A program made the translations under genes and the position numbers. The notes below the pieces were generated by a model that made no database searches, was not told where the DNA came from, and saw only the letters and a program-made list of their open reading frames with translations. 17,243 nucleotides of DNA from CAZTHL01 sp964613585 (GTDB taxonomy: Bacteria > Pseudomonadota > Alphaproteobacteria > DSM-16000 > Inquilinaceae), in contig CAZTHL010000076.1 in NCBI GenBank assembly GCA_964613585.1, positions 1 through 17,243 on the forward strand. The letters are read 5' to 3'. This document shows, piece by piece, positions 7,280 through 14,313 of the stretch (its first letter is position 1; each line of letters opens with the position of its first letter).

Positions 7280-8590
7280 ATGCGTAAGCACTTGTTCCTT
7301 TCGACCGCGCTGGCGCTGGCCCTGGCCGCGCCCGCGGCCGTCCAGGCTCAGCAGAACCAGCAGACCCAGAACCAGCAGGGCCAGCAGGGCCAGCAGGCGC
7401 AGCAGGGCCAGTCGCCGCAGCAGGCGATCGAGACCGCCCGCGGCGCCCTCGAGCAGGACAACTGGTCCCGCGCCGAAGAGCGCCTGTCCTCGCTCGAGCG
7501 GTCCCTGGAGCAGATCGACCCGCCGCAGGAGGCGCAGGAGGCCTACCGGCAAACCACCGATGCGCTCGACCGGGCGCTGCAGGCAATCCAGGACGAGAGC
7601 CGTGAGGAGGCCATGTCGGCGCTCGACACGCTCGAGACCGAGGTGACCAATCTGGAGGAGGTCAGCGTCGCGTCCGCCGAGGACGGCGAGGCGCAGCGGA
7701 TCATCGTCCGGCAGCCGGCGGCGGATGTGGCCGTGCGGCAGGAACAGCCGACCGTCGACGTTCAGCAGGCCGAGCCGCAGGTGACGGTCGACCAGCCCCA
7801 GGCACAGGTCGACGTCACCCAGCCGCAGCCGGAGGTCCAGGTCGAGGTGCGGCAGCCGGAGCCCCAGGTTGATGTCACCCAGCCGCAGCCGGATGTCACC
7901 GTGCAGCGGCAGCAGCCCGAGGTCGACGTCCAGGTGCCGGAGCCGGAGGTCCAGGTCGAGCAGCCGCAGCCGGAGATCGAAGTCGAGCAGGCCCAGCCCG
8001 ACGTGCAGGTGGAGCAGGCCGAGCCTGAGGTGCAGGTCACCCAGTCCGAGCCCCAGGTCGAGATCGAGCAGGCCGAGCCGCAGGTCGACGTGACCCAGCC
8101 GGAGGGCGAGCCGCAGGTCGACGTCGAGTTCATGGAGGAAGGCGAGCAGCCGCGTGATCAGGCCGCCGAAGGCCAGCAGCAGCAGCAGGATCGGCAGCAG
8201 GCCCAGCAGGATCAGCAGCAGGCCCAGCAGGATCAGCAGCAGGTGGAGGTCGAGCCGGCGCAGCAGCGCGATGGGCAGCAGCCGGAGCAGGCTCAGGCCT
8301 CGGCGCAGATGATGCGGGGCATGCTGGGCGCCTCGGTGGTCGGCGCCAATGACGAGGAGATCGGCGAGCTCTACGACGTCATCATCGACGATCAGGGGCA
8401 GGTCGAGAGGGTGATCGTCGAGGGCGGCGGCTTCCTCGGCCTCGGCGGCAAGCTGGTCGACGTTCCCTACAACCGCATCGAGCTCGGTCCGGACAACGAG
8501 ATCGTTCGGATCGCCATGTCCGAGGGTGAGTTCGAGGACGCGCCCGAGTTCGAGTACACGGGTGACGAAAACGCCCTGCGCAGCCAGTAA
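7280..8590 (+). CDS. Exported PRC-barrel protein with nonapeptide repeats and Gln-rich tracts
   Basis: The 436-residue product starts with a clear signal peptide (LFLSTALALALAAPAAVQA, cleavage near residue 23). The mature chain has a glutamine-rich stretch (24-48), a helical region (about 48-128), a repeat domain (148-282), a second Gln-rich acidic linker (296-343) and a C-terminal PRC-barrel (about 344-420: GASVVGANDEEIGELYDVII, then FLGLGGKLVDVPYNRIELG). PRC-barrels are small beta-barrels first described in RimM and the photosynthetic reaction-centre H subunit; exported versions are common in alphaproteobacteria and poorly characterised. The repeat unit is nine residues of the form xVxVxQxxP, an extended, stiff, periplasm-spanning or surface design by inference. 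GAGG sits seven bases before the ATG. The gene is divergent from the chemoreceptor pair and ends just before a strong hairpin. Confidence 0.85.
   Translation: MRKHLFLSTALALALAAPAAVQAQQNQQTQNQQGQQGQQAQQGQSPQQAIETARGALEQDNWSRAEERLSSLERSLEQIDPPQEAQEAYRQTTDALDRALQAIQDESREEAMSALDTLETEVTNLEEVSVASAEDGEAQRIIVRQPAADVAVRQEQPTVDVQQAEPQVTVDQPQAQVDVTQPQPEVQVEVRQPEPQVDVTQPQPDVTVQRQQPEVDVQVPEPEVQVEQPQPEIEVEQAQPDVQVEQAEPEVQVTQSEPQVEIEQAEPQVDVTQPEGEPQVDVEFMEEGEQPRDQAAEGQQQQQDRQQAQQDQQQAQQDQQQVEVEPAQQRDGQQPEQAQASAQMMRGMLGASVVGANDEEIGELYDVIIDDQGQVERVIVEGGGFLGLGGKLVDVPYNRIELGPDNEIVRIAMSEGEFEDAPEFEYTGDENALRSQ
7721..8125 (+). repeat. Nonapeptide (27-bp) coding repeats, about 14 units
   Basis: Within the PRC-barrel gene, residues 148-282 repeat a nine-residue unit with the pattern xVxVxQxxP, for example QVDVTQPQP, EVQVEQPQP, EIEVEQAQP and QVEIEQAEP. 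A few units are 11 residues long through a two-residue insertion. Valines alternate with charged or polar residues and prolines close most units. The DNA copies are diverged and not identical, so the array looks old rather than freshly expanded. Confidence 0.8.
8198..8239 (+). repeat. Exact 21-bp tandem duplication in the Gln-rich linker
   Basis: Two adjacent identical 21-base units (8198-8218 and 8219-8239) encode QAQQDQQ twice in the linker before the PRC-barrel domain. Exact identity implies recent slippage, so this linker may vary in length between strains. Confidence 0.75.
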
Positions 8591-8609
8591 GGCCTCGCCG
8601 GCACGGATC

Positions 8610-8645
8610 CCCGGGGCCGGGCGCCGCGAGCGGTCCGGCCCCGGG
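8610..8645 (+). terminator. GC-rich hairpin after the PRC-barrel gene
   Basis: CCCGGGGCCGG at 8610-8620 is perfectly complementary to 8635-8645, and the stem extends inward by a G-T and a C-G pair to 13 bp with a loop of about 10 bases. It begins 19 bases after the stop codon at 8590. There is no immediate T-run (only CTTTC about 13 bases later), so it may act as a transcript-end stabiliser or weak terminator rather than a classical intrinsic terminator. From 8646 to the next start at 8875 nothing else is clear. Confidence 0.5.
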
Positions 8646-8874
8646 ACATCCGGACGGCACTTTCTTGGGGAGCGAAGGTCCAGGGTATGCGGGCATGGCC
8701 TTCACCTCGCGGCCGGGGCGGATGTGACCGGCATGGCTCCGCCGCATCAAGGCTCATGGGCAACGCCCCCAAGCGTTCTCCCTGCCCGGCGTCGGCTCTC
8801 GATCGGGCCGATAAGCTCATCGTGAGCAGCCCTCAGCAACCCCGTTGGGATCACCAGGCCGGTTGGAACAGGCC

Positions 8875-9846
8875 ATGACAAACGAACGCGGCCCGGCCGA
8901 GCGCGGCACGACGGCCACCCGGCCACGAGACATCCCGAAGCGAGGGTGGGGCGACGTCCTCAAGCGTGTGGCAGCCGCGATCGGTAATGACAATGTTCCC
9001 TTGATCGCCGCCGGCGTCGCCTTCTACGCGATCCTGGCCATCTTTCCGGCCCTCGTGGCCCTGGTGTCCACCTACGGGCTCATCGCCGATCCCCGGCAGG
9101 TCGAGCGCCAGCTCCAGGCGCTGTCCGGCATGATGCCGGAGGCCGCTTGGCAAATCATCGAGCAGCAGCTCACCTCGGTGGCGAGCAGCGCCCAGGGCAG
9201 CCTGACACTCGGCGTGGCGGCGGGCATCCTGATCGCCCTGTGGAGCGCCACCCGTGGCACGAAGTCGGCCATGGCGGCGATGAACATCGCCTACAACGAG
9301 TCGGAGAGGCGCGGCTTTCTCCGGCTCAACCTCGTGGCCGTCCTGCTCACCGCCGGCCTGCTGCTCATCATGATGCTGGCTCTGCTCGCGGTCCTGGCGG
9401 TGCCACCCCTGCTCGGCGTGCTCGAGCTCGGTCCGTGGCTGGCGTGGCTGGTGTCGGTCGCCCGCTGGGCCGTGCTGGCCGGGGTGATCATGCTGGCGCT
9501 CGCGCTCCTCTACCATTACGGCCCGAGCTGGCGCGCGCCGCGCTGGGCCTGGGTCAGCCCGGGCGCGGTCTTCGCGACGATCGTATGGATCGTGGCCTCG
9601 GTCCTGTTCTCCTGGTACGTGGCGAGCTTCGCCAACTACAACGCCACCTACGGCTCGCTCGGCGCGGTGATCATCCTGCTGACCTGGTTCTTCCTGTCCG
9701 CCTTCGTCCTGGTTCTGGGCGCGGAGATCAACGGCGAGCTGGAGCATCAGACCGGCGAGGACACCACGGTCGGCGAGGAGCGCCCCAGGGGCGAGCGCGG
9801 AGCCTACATGGCCGACCACATGGCCTCCGGGCCGAGCCCGAGTTGA
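8875..9846 (+). CDS. YihY/virulence factor BrkB family membrane protein
   Basis: An inner-membrane protein of 323 residues. Family features are the first helix AAGVAFYAILAIFPALVALV (about 45-64), the segment GILIALWSATRGTKSAMAAM with its conserved charged pair, and the closing helices with NYNATYGSLGAVIILLTWFF (254-273) followed by LGAEINGELEH. About six membrane segments are visible. The family was first reported as BrkB in Bordetella and wrongly linked to RNase BN; its molecular function is unsettled, with envelope or transport roles proposed. The ATG at 8875 has a modest GGAACAGG upstream; a TTG 30 bases earlier is less likely. It stands alone between the PRC-barrel gene and a convergent methyltransferase gene 95 bases away. 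The C-terminus is hydrophilic and acidic. Confidence 0.9.
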   Translation: MTNERGPAERGTTATRPRDIPKRGWGDVLKRVAAAIGNDNVPLIAAGVAFYAILAIFPALVALVSTYGLIADPRQVERQLQALSGMMPEAAWQIIEQQLTSVASSAQGSLTLGVAAGILIALWSATRGTKSAMAAMNIAYNESERRGFLRLNLVAVLLTAGLLLIMMLALLAVLAVPPLLGVLELGPWLAWLVSVARWAVLAGVIMLALALLYHYGPSWRAPRWAWVSPGAVFATIVWIVASVLFSWYVASFANYNATYGSLGAVIILLTWFFLSAFVLVLGAEINGELEHQTGEDTTVGEERPRGERGAYMADHMASGPSPS

Positions 9847-9941
9847 GGCCGAGGCGTTCACGGCGCCGGCGGGTGCCGCGTGGCAAGCCTTGTCGAGGTC
9901 CTGATCGCGGTCCCCCCCGCTGCCGGCATGCATTCTTGGGG

Positions 9942-10658
9942 TCACGGCGATGCAGGGTCGACCGGCGCGAAGACTCCGTCCATGGAGATCAGCCGCGCCG
10001 TGCGCCGGTTGAAATAGCCGGGGATGAACAGCACCGGCGCGAAGCCGAGGCCGGCAAGCGCGTCGATCACTGTCCGATAGTCCGGCTCACCCTTGTACAC
10101 CGGTAGAATGGACAGCTCGAGCTGGATCAGCCGCAGCCGATCGAGCACGCCCCGGGCGCCTTCGATCACCGACAGCTCGGTGCCCTGGGTGTCCACCTTG
10201 AGCAGGAGGCGCGCGTCGACCGCGGCGACGTCGTCGAGCAGGGCATCCAGGCGCGCCTGCCGCACCTCCTCCTGCCCCACCGGCGCCGCGCTGTCGAGCA
10301 GCCGCGCCATGGCCGGCGTCATGGCGAGCACCGAGCTCATGTCGGGCTCGCCGGACAGCCGTAGCGTCACGGTGCGCTCCTCCGCGCCGAGCGCCAGCCG
10401 CGGCGCCACGCTCCAGCCGGGATCACCGGCGGCGGCGCGGACAAGCTCGGCATGGGCCGCGCTGGCCGGCTCGACCGAGACGACCGCCCCCCGATACCCG
10501 GCCCGACGGAGGCGCCGGGCGTACTGGCCGGTGTTCGCCCCGACATCGATGACCCGGTCGATCCGGTGATGCTCGAGCACGCGCAGCAGCTGTCGGGTGC
10601 TCTTGCTCGGCGCGTCCGGACGCGCCGACGCGCCGCCGGGCTCAGCCGCCGTGGGCAT
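9942..10658 (-). CDS. FkbM family methyltransferase
   Basis: An S-adenosylmethionine-dependent methyltransferase of 238 residues. The SAM-binding motif I reads VIDVGANTGQYARRL (36-50), followed by the acidic end of strand 2 (VVSVEP). The FkbM-type KVDTQGTELSVIEGA motif lies near the middle of the domain and LIQLELSILPVYKG follows. FkbM members O-methylate sugars, polyketides or other small or surface-exposed hydroxyls; the substrate here is unknown. The ATG at 10658 lies inside the 3' end of the aminotransferase gene (17-base overlap), so translational coupling is likely. The frame is open further upstream, but that part simply shadows the aminotransferase. The product is compact, with no signal peptide. 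Confidence 0.85.
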   Translation of the reverse strand: MPTAAEPGGASARPDAPSKSTRQLLRVLEHHRIDRVIDVGANTGQYARRLRRAGYRGAVVSVEPASAAHAELVRAAAGDPGWSVAPRLALGAEERTVTLRLSGEPDMSSVLAMTPAMARLLDSAAPVGQEEVRQARLDALLDDVAAVDARLLLKVDTQGTELSVIEGARGVLDRLRLIQLELSILPVYKGEPDYRTVIDALAGLGFAPVLFIPGYFNRRTARLISMDGVFAPVDPASP

Positions 10659-11487
10659 GGTCCCAGTACAGCCGCCGGGCCTGGCGGAACAGCGGGCCTG
10701 CGGCCAGCTCGCGGTCGCCAATGCGGCGGATCGGCAGCAGCTTGCCGTAGTTGCCGCTGGAGAACAGCTCGTCGGCCTCCGCCACCTCATCCCAGCGGAT
10801 CGGCCGCTCCTCCACGGTGACGCCGTCGGCCCGCATGAGCCCGATCACCCGCCGCCGGGTGATGCCGTTGAGAAAGCTGCCGTTGGCCGCCGGAGTATGC
10901 AGCACGCCGTCCCTGCCGAGGAACAGGTTCGCCGTGGCAAGCTCGGCCACCATGCCGAGCGCATCCAGCATCACCGCGTTGTCGAAGCCCGCCTGCTTGG
11001 CCTCGCGCAGGGCCAGCCCGGCCTGGGGATAATGGCAGGAGGCCTTGACCAGGGTCGGCGCGGTCTCCGGCGTCGGCCGGCGGCGGCTTGACAGGCACGC
11101 GGAAAAGCCGCGCGACGGGTCCGGCAGGGGCGACTCATAGATCGCCAGGGCGAATTGCGTGGTGGCGGGATCCGGATCGACCCACCCCGACTCGGCGAAG
11201 AACATCGGCCGGATGTAAAGCTCAGCGTCCATCGAGAAGCGCCGGAGCCCGTCTCGGGTCAGCTCAAGCACCTCGCCGGCGGTCAGCGGAGGGGACAGTC
11301 CGAGGCCACGGGCCGAGTCGACGACCCTCTCGCAGTGCAGGTCGAGGTCCGGAGCCACTCCCTCGAATGCGCGCGCGCCGTCGAACACGATGGACGACAG
11401 CCACATGGCATGGGTCATCGGTCCGATGAGCGGCGGATTGCCCTCGAGCCACTGCCCGCGAAAGAACGTCAGAACCCGTCTCGACAT
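10642..11487 (-). CDS. Class IV aminotransferase (branched-chain aminotransferase-like)
   Basis: A PLP fold-type IV enzyme of 281 residues. The N-terminal FFRGQWLEGNPPLIGPMTHA and IVFDGARAFEG are typical. Lys148 in TLVKASCHYP is the expected Schiff-base lysine and Glu182 in GMVAELATANLF the expected PLP ring partner. Near the C-terminus SSGNYGKLLPIRRIGDRE occupies the place where branched-chain aminotransferases usually carry a GTA-type phosphate-binding loop. I recall this GNYGK variant from alphaproteobacterial homologues annotated as branched-chain aminotransferases, so the true substrate may differ from Leu/Ile/Val. GGTGAGG six bases upstream supports the ATG at 11487; the frame is open for a long way upstream but without a site. 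The downstream methyltransferase overlaps by 17 bases, implying a shared task. Confidence 0.87.
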   Translation of the reverse strand: MSRRVLTFFRGQWLEGNPPLIGPMTHAMWLSSIVFDGARAFEGVAPDLDLHCERVVDSARGLGLSPPLTAGEVLELTRDGLRRFSMDAELYIRPMFFAESGWVDPDPATTQFALAIYESPLPDPSRGFSACLSSRRRPTPETAPTLVKASCHYPQAGLALREAKQAGFDNAVMLDALGMVAELATANLFLGRDGVLHTPAANGSFLNGITRRRVIGLMRADGVTVEERPIRWDEVAEADELFSSGNYGKLLPIRRIGDRELAAGPLFRQARRLYWDHAHGG

Positions 11488-11857
11488 CGACGGCCTCACC
11501 GGGGCTCCGTCGCCTGAGCCCGCCTTGGATCCAGGGACCGCCCCGAACCCATGGGTCAGCCGCGCCGGCACGCGACGTCGCCGCTCCGCGGGCCCCGGCC
11601 CGATCCCGGGCCCCGGGGGCTCGGCATGGCTTCGCTCGTCCGGGGCGGCGGCGGGCTCGCCGCAGCGATGGCGCAGCCCTGGCCGAGCATGGTCTCCAGA
11701 TCCATTGCGAGAGCCCTCGATGATCCGCGCATATCCGTGCGTAGGGAAGCATAGACCCGGGCTTGCCGTGCCGCCAGCCTTGGCGGCGCGAGCGGCGAGG
11801 CAGCAGCCCTCCCCGGAGCGATCGGGGCGGCTCCCGAGCGGTCGAGCCTCGGCGCGG
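11488..11857. other. 370-base gap with no convincing gene
   Basis: Very GC-rich sequence between the 114-aa gene and the aminotransferase gene, both on the minus strand. A short minus-strand frame of about 49 codons beginning with ATG near 11704 (starting MDLETMLGQG) is possible but has no supporting homology and is low-complexity after the first 15 codons. G/C blocks at 11590-11620 could fold but give no defined terminator. The aminotransferase promoter presumably lies here; I could not place it. Confidence 0.4.
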
Positions 11858-12202
11858 TCAGGTCGACCGGTCCACCGATGCCGCCCTGCGGAAGGGCTGA
11901 GGCGCCCCGGCCAGGGCGGCCAACGCCGCATGCCGGTAGCCGGCCAGTTCGGCGACGGCATCGTCCAGGGCTGGATCCCGACGGCCGCGAACCGCGGCAG
12001 TGCGCCGCAGCGCCACCGTCTCGGCCGCCCGCCGGGCCATGTCGCCGAGCAGCCGCGCGTACGCCGGTCCCACCGGCACCGTCGAATCCAGCCGACCCCC
12101 GTCACGATCGCTGGCGAGCGGCACCGGGCCGTCGTAGCGGGCATGCATTTGTCCGAGTCGCCGGAGAGTCCCGGTCCGGCCGGCACGAGCATCCTGGATC
12201 AT
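11858..12202 (-). CDS. Hypothetical protein, 114 residues
   Basis: I do not recognise this product. It is basic, arginine- and alanine-rich, with no membrane segment or signal peptide; the second half (from about residue 45, YARLLGDMARRAAETVALRR onward) looks helical. Third codon positions are strongly G/C as in neighbouring genes, which supports coding. The ATG at 12202 has AGG at a suitable distance; an internal ATG at 12148 (MHARYDG) is an alternative start. It lies 88 bases downstream of the S24 repressor gene on the same strand and may be co-transcribed with it. No function can be inferred. Confidence 0.5.
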   Translation of the reverse strand: MIQDARAGRTGTLRRLGQMHARYDGPVPLASDRDGGRLDSTVPVGPAYARLLGDMARRAAETVALRRTAAVRGRRDPALDDAVAELAGYRHAALAALAGAPQPFRRAASVDRST

Positions 12203-12290
12203 CGGCCGCCTGGGACCTCAGGCCTAGACTTGGTTAATGAAAATTGACCCATCGGGCCGGAGCGGAGGCTCCCGGTGTCCGTCATCCGGC

Positions 12291-12923
12291 TCATTGGCTG
12301 GCCCACACGATCCGCGACAGCCATTCCAGCTCGTCCTTCTGGAAGGACCGGTCCGGATACTCGGGATTGAGCGACTTCAACTCCACCCGGGTGGCGCTTT
12401 GCCGGGCCAGCTCCTTCAGCAGGACCTCGCCTTCGCGGGTCCGCGCGACGACCCGGTCGTTCCGGCGCAGGCCGGCCTGAGGCGAGATCACGACGAGATC
12501 GCCCTCGCGGAACGCCGGCAGCATGCTGTCGCCGCTGACCTCCAGCGCATAGGCATGGGCATCGCCGATGTCGGGGAACAGGATCTCGTCCCATCCCTCG
12601 CCGACGGGAAACCCGGCATCGTCGAAGAAGCCCTCGTTGCCGGCCTGGGCCAGGCCGATCACCGGCACTCGCTGGCGCTCCCGATTGGCGTCCGGGTCGC
12701 CCAGCAGGCGCACGAAGTCGGCCATCTCGCTGCCGGTCGCGTCCAGGATCTTGGCCAGGCTTTCGGTTGAGGGCCAGCGCAGCTTGCCCTGCTGGGTCTG
12801 CCGCTTGGACGGGTTGAAGGTGGTCGGGTCGAGCCCCGACCGGCGTGCCAGCCCCGACGGTGAGAGCCCGTGCAGGGCCGCCAGCCGATCGATCGCGCGC
12901 CAGATGTCGCTGTGCTTCAACAT
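12291..12923 (-). CDS. S24-family (LexA/CI-type) helix-turn-helix repressor
   Basis: A 210-residue transcriptional regulator. The N-terminal DNA-binding part (about 1-75) contains HGLSPSGLARRSGLDPTTFN, a helix-turn-helix, and RWPSTESLAKILDATGSEM. The C-terminal S24 peptidase domain carries Ser133 in VSGDSMLP and Lys170 in EVLLKEL, the catalytic dyad of LexA-like proteins, and an Ala94-Gly95 bond in GLAQAGNEG at the position of the LexA self-cleavage site. The fold is therefore competent for RecA-stimulated self-cleavage, though that is not shown. Similar proteins are widespread on alphaproteobacterial chromosomes, so it is not necessarily a prophage repressor. The ATG at 12923 is preferred over one six codons upstream because the alignment-like start MLKHSDIWRAID is typical. 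It diverges from the phage-type cluster across an AT-rich control region. Confidence 0.88.
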   Translation of the reverse strand: MLKHSDIWRAIDRLAALHGLSPSGLARRSGLDPTTFNPSKRQTQQGKLRWPSTESLAKILDATGSEMADFVRLLGDPDANRERQRVPVIGLAQAGNEGFFDDAGFPVGEGWDEILFPDIGDAHAYALEVSGDSMLPAFREGDLVVISPQAGLRRNDRVVARTREGEVLLKELARQSATRVELKSLNPEYPDRSFQKDELEWLSRIVWASQ

Positions 12924-12925
12924 GG

Positions 12926-13010
12926 GAACATCTTCACACAAATTCTGCGGAAAGTCCCTAGGAAATTTTTGCTTTTTTTGCTTGACTTAGGATCTATGGC
13001 CCGTAAGGTC
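12926..13010. promoter_or_regulatory. Divergent control region with paired operator-like sites and promoter
   Basis: This is one of the few AT-rich stretches in the window. Two near-palindromes, TTCTGCGGAA (12943-12952) and TCCCTAGGAA (12955-12964), share the form TYC-4 bases-GAA and have centres 12 bp apart, close to one helical turn. A related inverted arrangement GAACATCTTC lies at 12926-12935. A/T tracts follow at 12963-12979. On the plus strand TTGACT (12982-12987) is a strong -35; the best -10 at normal spacing is only TAAGGT (13004-13009). Binding of the adjacent repressor here is inferred from position. Confidence 0.45.
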
Positions 13011-13073
13011 ACGCCAGCATCGCCCGATCCGCCCCCGGACGGGCATCATCCCCCTGACATCAGGAACGACGTC

Positions 13074-13439
13074 ATGCCCCGCGATTGCCTCGCGCCGCGG
13101 CCCGTCGGCACGATGCCGGAACGGCCGTTCACCAGCGCCGAGGAGGCCTGGTTCTGGTTCATGCAAAGCCATGAGGCGCTGCACGCCGGCGCCCGCCTGC
13201 GCGCCGGAGAGGCCCGTGTGCCCCGTCCCTGCGAGCCGGTCGATGTTCTCCGTGTGGTCGAGCGGCTGTACCGGCAACGGCGGCTGCTGCGCGAGCATCT
13301 CGCCGTGCTCGGCCATTACGGCCGGCGGGTGATCGCCCCCGACCCGCGCCGCCGCCGCGAGCAGCGGGCGCGCGCCCTCTGGGACGAGGCGATCGACCGG
13401 ATCGAGCCGCCCCTGCGCGGCAAGGGGATCGTCCAATGA
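13074..13439 (+). CDS. Conserved-looking phage-cluster protein, 121 residues
   Basis: First gene of the cluster. The protein has SAEEAWFWFMQSHEALHAGA (21-40), a VPRPCEPVDVLRVVERLYRQ segment (49-68) and a C-terminal LWDEAIDRIEPPLRGKGIV. It is basic, helical and lacks signal or membrane segments. I have an impression of similar WFW-type proteins in other alphaproteobacterial genomes but cannot name a family. By position it could be a DNA-binding regulator or a small terminase-like factor; neither is shown. AGGA eight bases before the ATG at 13074 decides the start; the in-frame ATG at 12996 has AGGA only three bases away and would lie inside the promoter spacer. Its stop overlaps the next start as ATGA, so the pair is translationally coupled. 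Confidence 0.8.
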   Translation: MPRDCLAPRPVGTMPERPFTSAEEAWFWFMQSHEALHAGARLRAGEARVPRPCEPVDVLRVVERLYRQRRLLREHLAVLGHYGRRVIAPDPRRRREQRARALWDEAIDRIEPPLRGKGIVQ

Positions 13440-13906
13440 GCGGCGCGGCCGCCGTGGCCCGGCTCGCCCTGGCGCTGCGCGAACTCATGCCGCCGCGCGA
13501 GAGCCGACCCCCGATCGCCCCACCGCCCGCCGCCGCCCCCAGAGCCTGGGTGGTCTTCTGCGGCGATACCCAGCTGGGCTGGCTGCGTCTGCTGAAGCCG
13601 GGCTTCCGTCACTGCTTCCTCGCGATCAACGACGGCCGGCATTGGCTCACGCTCGACCCGCTGGCGGCCTACACCGAGCTGGCCGTGCAGCCGGTGCCGC
13701 CCGCCTTCAATCTGCCCGACTGGTACCGCGGCCGGGGCTACCGGGTGGTCCCGGCGGTCTTGCGCCATGACCACGCCCGGCCGGCCCCGTGGGCGCCACT
13801 CACCTGCGTGGAATCGGTAAAGCGCGCGCTCGGCCTGCACGATCGCTGGATCCTCACGCCGTACCAGCTCTACCGGCGCCTGACCGTGCTGGCCGCCGGC
13901 GGATGA
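13436..13906 (+). CDS. Possible permuted papain-like (NlpC/P60-type) protein of the phage cluster
   Basis: A 156-residue protein. After a proline/alanine-rich N-terminus (about 1-35), a beta-rich part includes AWVVFCGDTQLGWLRLLKPG and FRHCFLAINDGRHW with His59, and a later TCVESVKRALGLHDRWILTP carries Cys124 at the start of a helix. A histidine strand preceding a cysteine-capped helix is the order found in permuted NlpC/P60 enzymes of the YiiX/LRAT type. By that analogy it could hydrolyse a peptide or acyl bond, for example in cell-wall entry. This is inference from motif order and not family recognition. It has no signal peptide. It overlaps the previous gene by four bases and precedes the proline-rich gene by 75 bases. 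Confidence 0.75.
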   Translation: MSGAAAVARLALALRELMPPRESRPPIAPPPAAAPRAWVVFCGDTQLGWLRLLKPGFRHCFLAINDGRHWLTLDPLAAYTELAVQPVPPAFNLPDWYRGRGYRVVPAVLRHDHARPAPWAPLTCVESVKRALGLHDRWILTPYQLYRRLTVLAAGG

Positions 13907-13981
13907 TCCGCTTTTCCCGGCGTCGCTCGATGCCGGCCGCTCGTCCCGGTCCCGCTCAACGCCCGTCCCGAGGAGCCCCCC

Positions 13982-14311
13982 ATGGCCCTGCTGTTCAGCC
14001 CGCCGAAGGCGCCAGCCCTGCCGCCCCCGCCCCAGGCCTATGCTCCGTCACCGCCCGCTCCGCCGCCGCCGACCCGCCGACCGGCGCCGGCCGCCGGCCG
14101 CGAGCCGGCCACCGAGGCCGGTCCGGCGCCACGCCCCTCCGTCGAGGACCCGGATCCCGACACCCCGCTGCCCGAGGATACCGAGGAGGCTCGGCAGGAA
14201 CTGGTCAAGCGGCGCTCGCGCGGCCGGACCGGCACCGTGCGCACCTCGTGGCGCGGGCTGTTCGAGCCACGGTCGCCCCAGATCCGGCGCAAGAGCCTTC
14301 TGGGAGAATAG
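13982..14311 (+). CDS. Small proline-rich phage-cluster protein, 109 residues
   Basis: The N-terminal 60 residues are almost entirely proline, alanine and a few charged residues, beginning MALLFSPPKAPALPPPP, and are probably disordered. The C-terminal end has a compact basic motif, GRTGTVRTSWRGLFE followed by RRKSLLGE at the terminus. I recall similar small proteins with a glycine/threonine motif and a terminal K-LLG next to phage portal genes, usually without function. The ATG has AGGAG six bases upstream. It ends two bases before the portal GTG, so the two are probably translated together. A virion-neck or head accessory role would fit the position but is unproven. Confidence 0.75.
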   Translation: MALLFSPPKAPALPPPPQAYAPSPPAPPPPTRRPAPAAGREPATEAGPAPRPSVEDPDPDTPLPEDTEEARQELVKRRSRGRTGTVRTSWRGLFEPRSPQIRRKSLLGE

Positions 14312-14313
14312 CC

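Noticed and set aside
8851..9945. Minus-strand frame opposite the BrkB gene
   Set aside because: His/Arg/Gly-rich shadow of a gene with clear membrane helices.
11488..12192. Upstream extension of the aminotransferase frame
   Set aside because: No homology-like sequence, no ribosome site, and it would overlap the 114-aa gene; the ATG at 11487 has GGTGAGG at six bases.
12870..13073. Longer start for the 121-aa gene (including ATG at 12996)
   Set aside because: ATG 12996 has its AGGA only three bases away and lies within the promoter spacer; ATG 13074 has AGGA at eight bases.
13789..14313. 175-codon N-terminal extension of the portal frame
   Set aside because: It runs out of frame through two better-supported genes, and GGGAG before GTG 14314 gives a T7-like length.
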